Below, piece by piece: positions 11,118-20,506 of a stretch of DNA of 64,000 nt. Origin of the DNA: Actinomyces sp. (GTDB lineage Bacteria; Actinomycetota; Actinomycetes; Actinomycetales; Actinomycetaceae). Each line of letters begins with the position of its first letter. Position 1 is the stretch's first letter. Location of the stretch: assembly GCF_029851875.1 (NCBI RefSeq), contig NZ_JARKVC010000020.1:1-64000 (forward strand), read 5' to 3'. Both the position numbers and the translations under genes were made by a program. The notes below the pieces were generated by a model. The model saw only the letters and a list, made by a program, of their open reading frames with translations, did no database searches and had not been told where the DNA came from.

Positions 11118-11624
11118 TCAGGGGCGCTGGTCCTGGCCCTCCTTGAGGCTGGCCACGATCGTGCCAGCCCACTGGCGCGCCGCCTCAAAGTCCCGGTAGT
11201 CACCCTCGGCCGCTCCGCCCATCCGGGCGATGGTCCGCTCACGCAGCGAGAGCTGAGCCGGGTCAAAGCGCCCGGCGAAGGTCTTGTGGTCCTCAGGGTC
11301 GAGAGCCAGCAGCACCGGCCCGATGCGGTGCGGGTCTGAGACGGTGCCCTTGGGCAGGCCTGACAGGCCGACCGAGAAGGCCCACACCGGGTGCCCCTCC
11401 AGCTCCTCACGGAAGCGCTTGGTGAAGTCCACGGCCTCGGGTGTCCAGTGGGTCATGTAGACAGCGCTGCCCAGGACGAAGGCGTCATAGCCCGACACGT
11501 CCGTGACGTCCTCAGGCTTGGCGACGTCCACCGTGAGGTCAGCCTCACGCAGGCGCTCGGCAATGACCTCGGCCACGCTCTCGGTGGCGCCGTGACGGGA
11601 AGAGCATGTCAGGAGGATCTTCAT
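11118..11624 (-). CDS. Flavodoxin-domain protein
   Basis: A 168-residue protein with an N-terminal FMN phosphate loop, TCSSRHGATESVAE (residues 6-19), as in flavodoxins and HemG-type protoporphyrinogen oxidases. The following blocks (YDAFVLGSAVYMTHW, then GHPVWAFSVGLSG) fit that fold. Electron partner and substrate are unknown. Its ATG has GGAGGC immediately in front, too close to act as a ribosome site, with CATACT six nt upstream, so it may be leaderless. Confidence 0.82.
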   Translation of the reverse strand: MKILLTCSSRHGATESVAEVIAERLREADLTVDVAKPEDVTDVSGYDAFVLGSAVYMTHWTPEAVDFTKRFREELEGHPVWAFSVGLSGLPKGTVSDPHRIGPVLLALDPEDHKTFAGRFDPAQLSLRERTIARMGGAAEGDYRDFEAARQWAGTIVASLKEGQDQRP

Positions 11625-11710
11625 GCCTCCAGTATGGCGGCACCAGCCCGTTCAGATGGCGTCGAGAGGTCCCAGACACTGAGGCGTGAGCACTCGCACA
11701 TCCCAAGGTG

Positions 11711-12991
11711 TCACAGCTCGACCCCAGCCCAGTCCTGCGCCAGCGGGAGCGTACGAACCCGCCTGTAGACGGCAGCGACCACGCAGCCCAGGGCCATGAC
11801 CACCACACTGGTCACCACGCCGATCTCGAGGCTGGCACGAGCCAGCAGGGCGCCGGCCAGCGCCGCCGCGGTCGAGACAGGAAGCCCTATCAGCAGGTTG
11901 CTCGCGGCTCCGACGCGCCCCTGCAGGTCCTCAGGGACGTGCTGGAACACGAAGCCGCCCATGGCGGCGTTGACGGCAGGAGCGAGCAAGGCGTAGAGGA
12001 AGCTGCACGCCAGGATGACCCCGTAATCACTGACGAGGGCCACCGGCACGATGCACAGTGCCGACCACAGCTGACCCCCGACGACGACTGTCCCGGTCCT
12101 GATCCGCCCCACGCACCAGGTGGCCAGCGGGGCTCCGAGAAGTACCCCCAGTGCCTCCGCCGTGGCGATCAGTCCCACCCGTGTCGCTGTCGTGCCCTGA
12201 GCGATGAGGTAGAGCTGGACAAGGCTCATGTACAAGAAACCCCCGAAGCTCGACAGGACGCACAGCCCGGTCAAGACGGCCATGACTCTGTGCCTCGCGA
12301 TCCACCCCAGCCCTGCGAGCGCCTCGTGCAGCAGGCTGGTAGGCACCTGCGGAGCCCCCTCGACAGCCTTGTCCCCAGGCCTCACGTGCTGCGGGGCCAG
12401 CGAGGGCAGTAGCGCCGCCGTGATCGTGGCAAGGACGTCCATGACCACACCGAACAGGATCGCGCCGAAGGTCCACAGGGAGAACAGGAAGCCTGCGAGC
12501 GGCGAGCCGATGAGCTGGGCCGAGGCGTCGCGGGCCTCATTGACCGCCCTGGCACGTGCATAGACCTCCTTGTCCACGATCGAGCGCAGCGCTGCCTCTG
12601 CCGCCCCGCCCAGGAGACCCTCGATCACGCCGTCGAGGAGCACGAAGGTCGCAAAGGCCGCAACGGTGAGGCCACCGCCCAGGAAAAGGACCAGAGCCAC
12701 CCCCCCCCAGACCGCGATATTGGCCAGGCCCCTAGCCATCATGAGGACCCTGCGGTCCCAGCGATCAATGATGACCCCTCCGCACAGGGGGAGGATGAAG
12801 GACAAGAGGCCTCTCAGAGTCGCCAGGACTCCAGCGACCTGCGTCGAGCTGGTGAGCGCGTAGGCGATGAGGCTCACCGTCAGGGCCTGGACCGACGCGC
12901 CGTAGCGCTGCGCCGCGCTTGAGGACAGCCACAGAGCGTACACGCGCCCTGTCCCTCCTGAAGCAGCCGTGCTCAGCGGTGATTCCTCCAC
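11711..12991 (-). CDS. MFS transporter (efflux type)
   Basis: Integral membrane protein of 426 residues with about 12 hydrophobic segments. The loop after helix 2 reads GGVIIDRWDRRVLMMARG, the MFS signature motif, and the layout resembles macrolide or multidrug exporters of the MefA-like group. Substrate cannot be told. The start is GTG at 12991 with GAGG upstream. A candidate -10 (TATATT) lies in the upstream gap. It is not obviously linked to its neighbours. Confidence 0.85.
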   Translation of the reverse strand: MEESPLSTAASGGTGRVYALWLSSSAAQRYGASVQALTVSLIAYALTSSTQVAGVLATLRGLLSFILPLCGGVIIDRWDRRVLMMARGLANIAVWGGVALVLFLGGGLTVAAFATFVLLDGVIEGLLGGAAEAALRSIVDKEVYARARAVNEARDASAQLIGSPLAGFLFSLWTFGAILFGVVMDVLATITAALLPSLAPQHVRPGDKAVEGAPQVPTSLLHEALAGLGWIARHRVMAVLTGLCVLSSFGGFLYMSLVQLYLIAQGTTATRVGLIATAEALGVLLGAPLATWCVGRIRTGTVVVGGQLWSALCIVPVALVSDYGVILACSFLYALLAPAVNAAMGGFVFQHVPEDLQGRVGAASNLLIGLPVSTAAALAGALLARASLEIGVVTSVVVMALGCVVAAVYRRVRTLPLAQDWAGVEL

Positions 12992-13033
12992 GGGATGGCC
13001 TCTTTGTCATCACTGGCGAGTTCCAGCACGACC

Positions 13034-13081
13034 AATATATGACGCTAGCCACACATCCGCACAGGTTTCGTGAGATCACAC
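13034..13081 (-). promoter_or_regulatory. Candidate promoter and imperfect palindrome before MFS gene
   Basis: Minus strand TATATT (13034-13039) is a good -10 about 45 nt before the GTG. Further upstream GTGTGATCTCAC (13070-13081) is a palindrome broken at one base pair, a possible repressor site. No convincing -35. The palindrome is seen directly; its role is a guess. Confidence 0.35.
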
Positions 13082-13132
13082 CACGTTAACGGACGCGACC
13101 TCCCCAGGAGGGGCCGGGTCTGCTCTCTGTGG

Positions 13133-15787
13133 TCATGCGCGCAGCTGCGCCCCCAGACGCTTGGCCGCGCGCTTGACCACACGCTTGCGCACGGCGGCAG
13201 TCTCCTCAGCAGTCAGGGTGTGGTCGCCGCGAAGGCGCAGGGAGAAGGCCAGCGACTTGCGCCCGGCCCCCAGCTGCTCACCACGGAAGACGTCGAACAG
13301 ACGCACCTCCTCAGCCAGCTCGCCTGCGGCCTCGCGGATGACCGCCTCGACCTCGCCGGAGGTGACAGCCTCGTCGACGACCAGGGCGATGTCCTCCTTG
13401 GCAGCCGGGAAGGTGGAGACGGCCTTGACCTGCAGCACGCCAGCGGCCTCAGCGGCCTCCAGCAGCGGCTCCAGGTCGATCTCGACGGCGCAGGCGCGCG
13501 CGGGCAGGCCCAGGTCCCTGGCCGTGCGCGGGTGCAGCTCACCGGCGTGGGCCACGACGGCGCCGGGCACGAGCTCCTTGCCCTTGCGGGTGGAGGCCAG
13601 GCGGATCTCGGCGGTCCGGCCCGGGTGCCAGGGCGCGTAGGGCTGGCTCGGCGCAGCGACCTCGACCGCCACGCCCAGCGTCGCGGCCACGGTCCGCACG
13701 ACCTCGACGGCGTCGGCCCAGTCCCAGGACCGCGCCGCGCCCAGGACCCCGGCACGCTCGCGCTCGCCAACCAGCACCGCGCCCACGTGGGTGGGCTGGT
13801 AGGGGGTGCCGGCCTCCAGCGCGGCCAGCTCGTCGTCGGTGGGACGGCGGTCCACCCCCACGATGGGCGCTGGGACCGTGCCGGCAGGCAGGGTGACGGT
13901 CCCCAGCTCGTAGACGGCCACGTCGCCCAGCCCGCGCGAGACGTTGCGCCGGGCCACCTCGACCAAGGAGTCGAGCACGCTGGTGCGCATGAGCGGGGCG
14001 TCCTCGGCCAGAGGGTTGGCCAGGCGCATCGCCTGGCGACGCGGGTCGCTCTCCGCGATACCCAGGCGGTCGTGGACGTCCCCGATGAAGGGGTAGGACA
14101 GCACCTGGGTGAGCCCGGCGTCCGCCAGCGCGGCCACCACCTGGCGCCGCGCGCGCTGGCGCGGGGTCAGCCCGGTACCGGCAGGGGCCGTGGGCACGAC
14201 GACGGGGATCTTGTCGTACCCGTCCAGGCGGGCAACCTCCTCGGCGAAGTGCGCCGCTCCCACGAGGTCCGGGCGCCAGGTGGGAGGCGTGACGGCGAGC
14301 ATCTCGTGGCCGGCGTCATCAGAGCCCGCCGGCTCGACCGTGCAGCCGATCATCGTCAGCAGCTCACTGACCCGCTCGGTCCCGTAGGCGACCCCGGTCA
14401 GGCGCTGGGCAGCGTCGGAGCGGATGAGGACCGGGGCGGGAGCCACCGTGCGGTCCACGTCCGTGGCCACCGGGTCCGCGGTGCCGCCGCCGTACTCCAC
14501 CAGCAGGTCCACGGCGCGCTGCGCCGCCACGGGGGCCAGGGCCGTGTCCACACCGCGCTCGTTGCGCTTGGAGGACTCGGTGGGCAGCCTGTGGCGACGC
14601 GCCGAGCGGGCGATCGAGACAGCGTCGAAGTGGGCGGCCTCGATGAGCACGTCCGTCGTCGTGGAGTCCACCTCGGCCGCGGCGCCGCCGAAGACGCCAG
14701 CGAGCACCAGGGGGCGGGAGCCGGTTGCCTCGGGGGAGTCGGCGATGACCAGGTCCTGCGGGTCAAGCTCACGGGTGACCTCGTCGAGGAAGGTCAGGCT
14801 CTCCCCCGCCTCGGCCCGGCGCACGACGATGGGGGCGTGCACCTTGGCCAGGTCGAAGGCGTGCAGCGGCTGGCCCAGGTCCAGCATGACGTAGTTGGTC
14901 ACGTCCACGGCCAGGCTGATCGGGCGCATCCCGGCGGCGGTGAGGCGCTCACGCATCCACGCAGGGCTCGGTGCGGCCGGGTCGATCCCGCGCACCACGC
15001 GGGCCACGTAGCGGTCGGCCCCGCTACGAGCGTGGATCGGGCGGGGGTCGGCAGGGATCTCGACGGCGAAGCCCCCCTCCCCTGCCGGCGCGACACCGTG
15101 GGGGTACAGGCCCGGGTTGGTCCCGTCGGCGGGATCCGTGAAGGCGGCCCCGGTGGAGTGGGAGTACTCGCGAGCCACCCCGCGCATGGAGAAGCAGTAG
15201 CCACGGTCCGGGGTGATGTTGATCTCCAGGACCTCCTCGCCCAGGCCGAGCAGGGGGATCGCGTCCGTTCCGGGCTCCGGCAGCTCCTCGCCGTCGTGCC
15301 CGTGGGCGGCCAGCCACTGGTCGAGCACGATGATGCCCGAGTGGTCCTCACCGATCCCCAGCTCGCGGGCCGAGCAGATCATGCCGTCCGAGGTGTGGCC
15401 GTAGGTCTTGCGGGCAGCGATGGCGAAGCCACCGGGCAGGACGGCTCCGGGCAGGGAGACGACGACGCTGTCCCCCGCCTCGAAGTTGTGCGCCCCGCAC
15501 ACGATGCCGCGGCTGGGCAGGTCCGAGGGCTCCTTGCCGGTACCGGGGGCGTCGTTGTGCTGCGGGCCCACGTCCACCCGGCAGTAGCTGACGACCTTGC
15601 CGTTGGACTGCTCCTTGGCCTCACGCGTGAGGACCTTGCCGACCACGAGGGGGCCGGTGACTGAGGGAGGAACGACGCGCTCCTCCTCCAGACCGACCTT
15701 GACCAGGTCCGCTGCCAGCTGGGCGGCGGTGGTGCCGGAGGGGACGGAGGCGTGCTCGCGAAGCCACTCGATCGGGACGTAGGGCAT
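13133..15787 (-). CDS. pheT: Phenylalanyl-tRNA synthetase beta subunit
   Basis: Large subunit of the alpha2-beta2 PheRS. 884 residues; the order fits the family: N-terminal end MPYVPIEWLREH, an EMAP-type tRNA-binding domain at about 40-160 (SLPGAVLPGGFAIAARKTYG), B3/B4 editing and B5 domains, an inactive synthetase-like core, and a C-terminal anticodon-binding domain ending about KRLGAQLRA. The ATG is 1 nt from the pheS stop, so the two subunits are translated together. Confidence 0.97.
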   Translation of the reverse strand: MPYVPIEWLREHASVPSGTTAAQLAADLVKVGLEEERVVPPSVTGPLVVGKVLTREAKEQSNGKVVSYCRVDVGPQHNDAPGTGKEPSDLPSRGIVCGAHNFEAGDSVVVSLPGAVLPGGFAIAARKTYGHTSDGMICSARELGIGEDHSGIIVLDQWLAAHGHDGEELPEPGTDAIPLLGLGEEVLEINITPDRGYCFSMRGVAREYSHSTGAAFTDPADGTNPGLYPHGVAPAGEGGFAVEIPADPRPIHARSGADRYVARVVRGIDPAAPSPAWMRERLTAAGMRPISLAVDVTNYVMLDLGQPLHAFDLAKVHAPIVVRRAEAGESLTFLDEVTRELDPQDLVIADSPEATGSRPLVLAGVFGGAAAEVDSTTTDVLIEAAHFDAVSIARSARRHRLPTESSKRNERGVDTALAPVAAQRAVDLLVEYGGGTADPVATDVDRTVAPAPVLIRSDAAQRLTGVAYGTERVSELLTMIGCTVEPAGSDDAGHEMLAVTPPTWRPDLVGAAHFAEEVARLDGYDKIPVVVPTAPAGTGLTPRQRARRQVVAALADAGLTQVLSYPFIGDVHDRLGIAESDPRRQAMRLANPLAEDAPLMRTSVLDSLVEVARRNVSRGLGDVAVYELGTVTLPAGTVPAPIVGVDRRPTDDELAALEAGTPYQPTHVGAVLVGERERAGVLGAARSWDWADAVEVVRTVAATLGVAVEVAAPSQPYAPWHPGRTAEIRLASTRKGKELVPGAVVAHAGELHPRTARDLGLPARACAVEIDLEPLLEAAEAAGVLQVKAVSTFPAAKEDIALVVDEAVTSGEVEAVIREAAGELAEEVRLFDVFRGEQLGAGRKSLAFSLRLRGDHTLTAEETAAVRKRVVKRAAKRLGAQLRA

Positions 15788-15788
15788 G

Positions 15789-16874
15789 TCAGTTCCCCTT
15801 TCCGGTGGTACCGAACTGCTGGGAGAAACGGACGTCTCCCTCGACGATGTCGTGCATGTCTGCGATGCCGTGACGCAGCATGAGCGTGCGCTCCAGCCCC
15901 ATGCCGAAGGCGAAGCCCGTGTAGACCTCAGGGTCGATGCCGCAGGCGATGAGCACGTTGGGGTTGACCATGCCGCAGCCTCCCCACTCGATCCAGCCCG
16001 GCCCTCCCTTCTTCTGGGGGAACCACAGGTCCATCTCGGCGCTGGGCTCGGTGAAGGGGAAGAAGGAGGGACGCAGGCGGGTGCGCGCCTCGGGCCCGAA
16101 CATGGCGCGGGCGAAGTGGTCCAGCGTGCCCTTCAGGTGCGCCATGGTCAGTCCCTTGTCCACCGCCAGGCCCTCGACCTGGTGGAAGACCGGGGTGTGG
16201 GTGGCGTCCAGCTCGTCGGAGCGGAAGACCTTGCCCGGGCAGGCCACGTACAGCGGCGGCTCCTGGGCCAGCATGACGTGGGCCTGGACCGGGGAGGTGT
16301 GGGTACGCAGGACCAGGTTGGCCTTCTGGCCCTCGCCTGCGCCCACCGAGGGGCCGTCGACGTAGAAGGTGTCCTGCATCTGACGGGCCGGGTGGTCGGC
16401 GTCGAAGTTGAGGGCGTCGAAGTCGAACCACTCGTGCTCCGTCTCCGGGCCCTCCGCGATGGACCATCCCATGGAGACGAAGAAGTCGGAGACCTCGTCC
16501 ACCAGCACGTCCAGGGGGTGGCGGGCGCCGCGGGCCACGCGGGCCGTGGGGACGGTGACGTCAACGGCCTCGGTAGCGAGCATCTGCTCCTCGGCCTCGG
16601 CCTCCAGCACCTCCTCGCGCTGGGCCAGGGCCGTGCTCAGGCGTGCGCGCGCCCCGCCCAGCAGCCTGCCGGCTGCCGGCTTGTCAGCCTTGTCCAGGGA
16701 ACCGATAGCGCGGTTGGTGCGGGCCAGGACGGAGGAGTCCCCCGTGTAGGCCAGACGCACCTCCTTCAGACCAGGAAGGTCGGCCGCCGCGGCCACCGCC
16801 GCCAGCCCTTCTTCCACGAGCGCGTTGATGCCTGCCTCGTCCAGGGGCGAGAGAGCCCCGGGTGCGTCAGTCAT
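15789..16874 (-). CDS. pheS: Phenylalanyl-tRNA synthetase alpha subunit
   Basis: Catalytic class II subunit. Motifs seen are [35 protein letters not shown] and the motif 3 segment [18 protein letters not shown]. The ORF track continues 129 residues upstream, but the ATG at 16874 gives the expected 361 residues starting [15 protein letters not shown]. It lies directly before pheT. No Phe-rich leader peptide or T-box is evident in the 176-nt gap upstream. Confidence 0.97.
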   Translation of the reverse strand: MTDAPGALSPLDEAGINALVEEGLAAVAAAADLPGLKEVRLAYTGDSSVLARTNRAIGSLDKADKPAAGRLLGGARARLSTALAQREEVLEAEAEEQMLATEAVDVTVPTARVARGARHPLDVLVDEVSDFFVSMGWSIAEGPETEHEWFDFDALNFDADHPARQMQDTFYVDGPSVGAGEGQKANLVLRTHTSPVQAHVMLAQEPPLYVACPGKVFRSDELDATHTPVFHQVEGLAVDKGLTMAHLKGTLDHFARAMFGPEARTRLRPSFFPFTEPSAEMDLWFPQKKGGPGWIEWGGCGMVNPNVLIACGIDPEVYTGFAFGMGLERTLMLRHGIADMHDIVEGDVRFSQQFGTTGKGN

Positions 16875-16959
16875 GAGGTGTGTGCCTTCCAGCCGTCCGT
16901 GGCTCCCTGGCCGGAGGCACCTGGTCGGTGCCCTCCAGGCAGGGAGTGCTTTGTCGCCC

Positions 16960-16987
16960 AGGGTAGTCGTCACCCCCTGGCCTCCAA
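16960..16987 (-). promoter_or_regulatory. Candidate pheST promoter
   Basis: Minus strand TTGGAG (16982-16987), 16-nt spacer, TACCCT (16960-16965), about 86 nt before the pheS ATG. The -10 fits the actinobacterial TANNNT pattern. Confidence 0.4.
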
Positions 16988-17050
16988 ACTTGGCAGGCCG
17001 GGGCTGGCGCTGGCCGGGTGGCCGCATCGACGAGGGCCGCCCCCAGGCTC

Positions 17051-18022
17051 TCAGGTCTGCGCGATGGTGGGGGACGCAGGGAGCGAGGAGGCCGGTGGCG
17101 TCGTCCCCTGCCGCTGAGCCCTGGCCGAGGCGTAGAAGCACACTGCCGCGGCGGTCGCGACGTTGAGGGACTCGGCCTGGCCGTACAGCGGGATCGAGAC
17201 GACGGCGTCCGCCTGCCTCAGGCTCTGGGGGGACAGGCCGTGCGCCTCGTTGCCCAGCCACCAGGCGGTCGGACGGGACAGCAGCGCCTCAGCCTCGAAC
17301 AGGCTGGTCCCGCCGCGGCCGTCAGCGGCCAGGACCGCCAGGCCCGCGCCGTGGACCGCCTGCGAGACCTCCTCCAGGCCCAGCCCCCACAGCACTGGCA
17401 GGTGGAAGAGGCTGCCGGCGCTCGAGCGCACGACCTTGGGGTTGGTGGGATCGACGCTGCCACGGGCGAGCACGACGGCGTCCGCGCCAGCAGCGTCGGC
17501 GGCCCGGATGATCGTGCCGGCGTTGCCCGGGTCCTGCGCCTGGGTGAGCACCGCGACCAGCCGAGCGGAGTCCAGGACCTGTCTCAGCCCAGCCGCCTGC
17601 GGGGCACGCGCGGCGCCGGCCCCCGAGGGGCGGGCCACGGCCTGCGTGCGGACCACAGCGAGCAGTCCCTGGGCGTCGGTGCTCATGGCCGCCATGACCG
17701 CCGGGGTGACCAGGTGGGTGTACACGGCCGCTGCGCGGGCCTCAGACAGGATCTCGGGGTGGCGCTGGGCGGCCTCCTGGGTGGCGTAGAGGTCAAGGAC
17801 GTCACCGCAGGCGTGACGGACCGCCTCGCGTACCCCTTGCGGACCCTCGACGAGGAAGCGCTCGTACCTCGTCCGCGCGGGTCGCCGCGTCAGCGCGGCG
17901 ACCCGGGACACGCGGGCCGAGGAGGGGTTGTCCAGCAGGTCCGGCTCCGGCAGGGGCACGCCGTCGGGACGGGCCATCGGGGTGCCTGGGTGCCAGGTGC
18001 GTGTGTCTGCCCGCTTGCTCAT
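17051..18022 (-). CDS. TrmH/SpoU-family RNA 2'-O-methyltransferase
   Basis: SAM-dependent ribose methylase of the knotted SPOUT class, probably acting on 23S rRNA. The three SpoU motifs are present: [29 protein letters not shown] and [18 protein letters not shown] substrate-binding N-terminal domain precedes them. Length 323 includes a polar tail of about 40 residues at the N-terminus. TAGGCT lies seven nt before the ATG, suggesting a leaderless transcript. The exact target nucleotide cannot be read from sequence. Confidence 0.92.
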   Translation of the reverse strand: MSKRADTRTWHPGTPMARPDGVPLPEPDLLDNPSSARVSRVAALTRRPARTRYERFLVEGPQGVREAVRHACGDVLDLYATQEAAQRHPEILSEARAAAVYTHLVTPAVMAAMSTDAQGLLAVVRTQAVARPSGAGAARAPQAAGLRQVLDSARLVAVLTQAQDPGNAGTIIRAADAAGADAVVLARGSVDPTNPKVVRSSAGSLFHLPVLWGLGLEEVSQAVHGAGLAVLAADGRGGTSLFEAEALLSRPTAWWLGNEAHGLSPQSLRQADAVVSIPLYGQAESLNVATAAAVCFYASARAQRQGTTPPASSLPASPTIAQT

Positions 18023-18029
18023 AGGAGGG

Positions 18030-18035
18030 AGCCTA
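18030..18035 (-). promoter_or_regulatory. Leaderless -10 element of the TrmH-family gene
   Basis: Minus strand TAGGCT, seven nt before the ATG at 18022 and just after the rplT terminator. No ribosome site precedes the ATG at normal distance. Confidence 0.5.
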
Positions 18036-18037
18036 CG

Positions 18038-18080
18038 CGAGACGGCGCCGCCTCCTTGACCGGGAGGCGGCGCCGTCTCG
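18038..18080 (-). terminator. Terminator of infC-rpmI-rplT
   Basis: Perfect 18-bp inverted repeat starting CGAGACGGCGCCGCCTCC, 7-nt loop, located 45 nt after the rplT stop. No T tract follows, which is common for actinobacterial terminators. Confidence 0.8.
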
Positions 18081-18124
18081 TGAGGTGAGGTGAGGACCGG
18101 CTCATCGCCGGCCCTCGCTCGTTC

Positions 18125-18505
18125 TCAGGCGCGAGGGGCGTTGACGTCGGCAGGCAGGGCCTTCTTGGCGACCTCGACGAGGGCCTTGAAGCCAGCCGGC
18201 TCGTTGACGGCCAGCTCGGCGAGCATGCGGCGGTCGATCTCGACGCCGGCCAGGCCCAGACCCTGGATGAACCGGTTGTAGGTCAGGCCCTCCGCGCGAG
18301 CCGCGGCGTTGATGCGCTGGATCCACAGGCGACGGAAGTCACCCTTGCGGGCGCGGCGGTCACGGAAGGCGTAGACGCCGGAGTGGGTGACCTGCTCCTT
18401 GGCCTTGCGGTAGAGACGAGAACGCTGACCGCGGTAGCCCGAGGCCTTCTCGAGGACGGAACGACGCTTCTTCTGGGCGTTGACAGCCCGCTTCACACGT
18501 GCCAT
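18125..18505 (-). CDS. rplT: 50S ribosomal protein L20
   Basis: Binds 23S rRNA early in 50S assembly. The sequence [32 protein letters not shown] and [14 protein letters not shown] are L20 hallmarks; 126 residues is standard. L20 is the usual autogenous regulator of infC-rpmI-rplT in other bacteria. It is the last gene of that operon here, 27 nt after rpmI. Confidence 0.98.
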   Translation of the reverse strand: MARVKRAVNAQKKRRSVLEKASGYRGQRSRLYRKAKEQVTHSGVYAFRDRRARKGDFRRLWIQRINAAARAEGLTYNRFIQGLGLAGVEIDRRMLAELAVNEPAGFKALVEVAKKALPADVNAPRA

Positions 18506-18532
18506 GTGATGACTCCTTTAGGTGGTGGGCTC

Positions 18533-18727
18533 TCAGCGGCCGAGCAGCTTCTTGACCTCGCGCAGGTTGCTGGCGTCAACAACCTGGTCCCTGGACAGCT
18601 TGCGCTTGCGGCGCGAGGACTTGACCTCAAGCAGGTGGCGCTTGCCTGCCTGCTCACGCATGAGCTTGCCGCTACCGGTGACCCGGAAACGCTTCTTGGC
18701 ACCGGAGTGCGTCTTGTTCTTCGGCAT
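18533..18727 (-). CDS. rpmI: 50S ribosomal protein L35
   Basis: A 64-residue, very basic protein beginning MPKNKTHSGAKKRFRVTGSG, the standard L35 N-terminus. It sits between infC and rplT as in nearly all bacteria. The 101-nt gap after infC contains a 7-bp hairpin (ACCCCAC / GTGGGGT, 18774-18798). Confidence 0.98.
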   Translation of the reverse strand: MPKNKTHSGAKKRFRVTGSGKLMREQAGKRHLLEVKSSRRKRKLSRDQVVDASNLREVKKLLGR

Positions 18728-18828
18728 TGTTGGATTCCTCTTCTCGGCCCGAGACAGGGTGCCTGGGCTGCGGACCCCACACGGTCTGCCGGTGGGGTGG
18801 GTGGTGGTCTGTGGGCGACCCGAAGGTC

Positions 18829-19455
18829 TCAGGCCTCGGTGGACGGCGTCTGGGCACCAGAGGCGGCCTTGGCCGCGTTCTTCTCGGCTCGACGGCTGGC
18901 CCGGGCCTCCTCGCGACGACGGCGCTGGTCTGACTTGACCTCCGCCTTCTTGCGCGTGGGGGCCAGGACCATCACCATCTGCCGGCCGTCCTGGCGCGGG
19001 TGGGACTCAACGGTCCCCAGGTCGCCGATCTCCTCGGCCACACGCTGGAGCAGGCGGATACCCAGCTCAGGACGAGACTGCTCGCGGCCTCGGAAGCGCA
19101 CGACGCACTTGACCTTGTCCCCGCCCCTCAGGAACCGCTCGACGTGCCCCATCTTGGTGGAGTAGTCGTGCTGGTCGATCTTGGGGCGGAACTGGACCTC
19201 CTTGAGCTGGGTGTTGACCTGGTTGCGCCGGGCGTCACGTGCCTTCATGGCCGACTCGTACTTGAACTTGCCGTAGTCCATGAGCTTGCACACCGGGGGG
19301 CGTGCGTCAGGCGCGACCTCGACGAGGTCGAGACCGGCCTCCTCGGCCAGGCGCAGCGCGTCCTCGACGCGCACGACGCCGACCTGCTCGCCGCCGGGGC
19401 CGACGAGGCGCACCTCGGGGACGCGGATCCGTTCGTTGATACGGGGCTCGCTGAT
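18829..19455 (-). CDS. infC: Translation initiation factor IF-3, ATC start
   Basis: Binds the 30S subunit and discriminates start codons. The core is clear: [13 protein letters not shown] and [23 protein letters not shown]. The ORF track starts at an internal GTG (19413), but the family N-terminus [19 protein letters not shown] continues 14 codons upstream to an ATC at 19455 with GAGGAA five nt before it, and no in-frame ATG or GTG lies nearby. A rare ATT/ATC/ATA start is characteristic of infC and underlies its self-control in E. coli. This gives 208 residues with a charged Ala/Arg/Glu-rich C-terminal tail. First gene of infC-rpmI-rplT. Confidence 0.93.
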   Translation of the reverse strand: MSEPRINERIRVPEVRLVGPGGEQVGVVRVEDALRLAEEAGLDLVEVAPDARPPVCKLMDYGKFKYESAMKARDARRNQVNTQLKEVQFRPKIDQHDYSTKMGHVERFLRGGDKVKCVVRFRGREQSRPELGIRLLQRVAEEIGDLGTVESHPRQDGRQMVMVLAPTRKKAEVKSDQRRRREEARASRRAEKNAAKAASGAQTPSTEA

Positions 19456-19491
19456 GACAGTTCCTCACTCTTGGTGATGATCAACCGCCGC

Positions 19492-19534
19492 GGCAAGAAA
19501 CAGGGCCCTCGCCGCAGATCGCGCACGAAGGCCC
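19492..19534 (-). terminator. Terminator-like hairpin (possible attenuator) before infC
   Basis: On the minus strand GGGCCTTCG pairs with CGAGGGCCC (9 bp, one G-U), and the second arm is followed by TGTTTCTTG, the best T-rich tail among the hairpins annotated here. It lies about 50 nt before the infC ATC codon and inside the leader, where an attenuator would be expected. Confidence 0.5.
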
Positions 19535-19667
19535 ATCACGTACCTGGTGGTACGGCGCACAGCCTAGGCTGTGCGCCGCGAGGCTGTCCTCGCGTGACCC
19601 GGTTCCCGTCAGGAACCCAGGTGGGATCTCTCCGCTTGCGCGCCAGAGTAGGACTCTGGCCGGTCAG
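19492..19667 (-). promoter_or_regulatory. Structured 5' leader of infC-rpmI-rplT
   Basis: Successive hairpins on the minus strand: GCCAGAGT/ACTCTGGC (19642-19660), GGTTCC/GGAACC (19601-19617), CGCGAGG/CCTCGCG (19577-19594), a perfect 24-nt palindrome (19554-19577), GTACC/GGTAC (19540-19553), then the terminator-like hairpin. In other bacteria this operon is controlled by L20 or IF-3 through leader structures; here the arrangement does not match a leader I can name. The structures are seen directly; control is inference. Confidence 0.6.
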
Positions 19668-19673
19668 TGCTGA

Positions 19674-19679
19674 ACTGTA
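19674..19679 (-). promoter_or_regulatory. infC operon promoter (extended -10)
   Basis: Minus strand TGG-TACAGT is an extended -10 element. Transcription would start near 19667 and give a leader of about 210 nt. The -35 region is weak. Confidence 0.5.
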
Positions 19680-19747
19680 CCAGGCCTCTCCCCTGCGACC
19701 CCGGCACGGCCCCGGCGAGCAGTCCGTGAGGCTGGACACGCCCCGGA

Positions 19748-20506
19748 TCAGGCCGGCACCGGGCACAGCTCGACGGTGTCGATGAGCTCACCCCATGCCG
19801 GGTTGACCATGACGAGCTGGCAGGTCTCCAGGGTCGCGGCCACCGCCGGCATCCCGCCTGAGGCGTCGACGCGGACGAAGACCCTCAGCTCGGCACCCTG
19901 CCCAGGCTCGAAGGCCACGCCCGTGACCCCTGCCACCTCCATGAGCTGGGCAGTGACCTCCTGCTGCACCGGCTCGTTGCGCCAGGAGGGGACCCAGTCC
20001 TCTCCCCCTGCCAGCGCCACGACCGCCGGCCGCGGCAGCCGCAGGTCCTTGGTGCCCGGGTCCAGGACCCACAGCTGGTCCGTGGCCTGCACGGCGACCT
20101 GGGCCGCCCGACGCGGCTCGACCGGCACCGGGCGCACGTCCTGGCGCCACGCGCCCATCGCGTCGACGCTGGTGAAGACGGGCAGCGCCACGTGGCCGTC
20201 AGGAAGGTTGACGGCCAGGGTCGCGGCGTCCTGCGCGGCGTCACTGGTGTGGGGCTCGCTCCCCCCGCGGGGGTGTGCCGCCACCGCAACGATGAGGCGA
20301 CTGGCGACCAGCGCCTGCCACAGGTGGTCCAGGTAGAGGTGAGGGGGCTGGCTCGTCTCCTCCAGGGCCCGGGTCACCCGAGGATCGGCACCGCCGTCGT
20401 CATCCGCGAAGGGGGTGGGTGAGGCCAGCAGCCGCTCCATCTTGGCACGTGCAGCCAGCGCGGCCGCCAGCTGGGCGTCAGGCTGACCCAGGGCCTGCTG
20501 GCTCAT
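19748..20506 (-). CDS. SseB-family protein
   Basis: A soluble protein of 252 residues with the SseB N-terminal domain pattern ([44 protein letters not shown]). In actinobacteria a gene of this family commonly follows priA. Its ATG overlaps the priA stop (ATGA), so it is translated with the histidine genes. The molecular function is unknown; a link to histidine metabolism is only contextual. Confidence 0.8.
   Translation of the reverse strand: MSQQALGQPDAQLAAALAARAKMERLLASPTPFADDDGGADPRVTRALEETSQPPHLYLDHLWQALVASRLIVAVAAHPRGGSEPHTSDAAQDAATLAVNLPDGHVALPVFTSVDAMGAWRQDVRPVPVEPRRAAQVAVQATDQLWVLDPGTKDLRLPRPAVVALAGGEDWVPSWRNEPVQQEVTAQLMEVAGVTGVAFEPGQGAELRVFVRVDASGGMPAVAATLETCQLVMVNPAWGELIDTVELCPVPA

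Noticed and set aside
13070-15664. 864-residue plus-strand ORF opposite pheT
   Set aside because: Antisense shadow of a clear pheT in GC-rich DNA; low-complexity Gly/His/Arg-rich translation with no family motif.
16875-17050. T-box or Phe attenuator before pheS
   Set aside because: No specifier-loop or T-box AGGGTGGNACCGCG-like core and no Phe-rich peptide were seen.
19554-19577. 24-nt palindrome as an attachment site or IS end
   Set aside because: It sits among other hairpins of the infC leader, with no integrase or duplicated ends, so an RNA hairpin is the simpler view.
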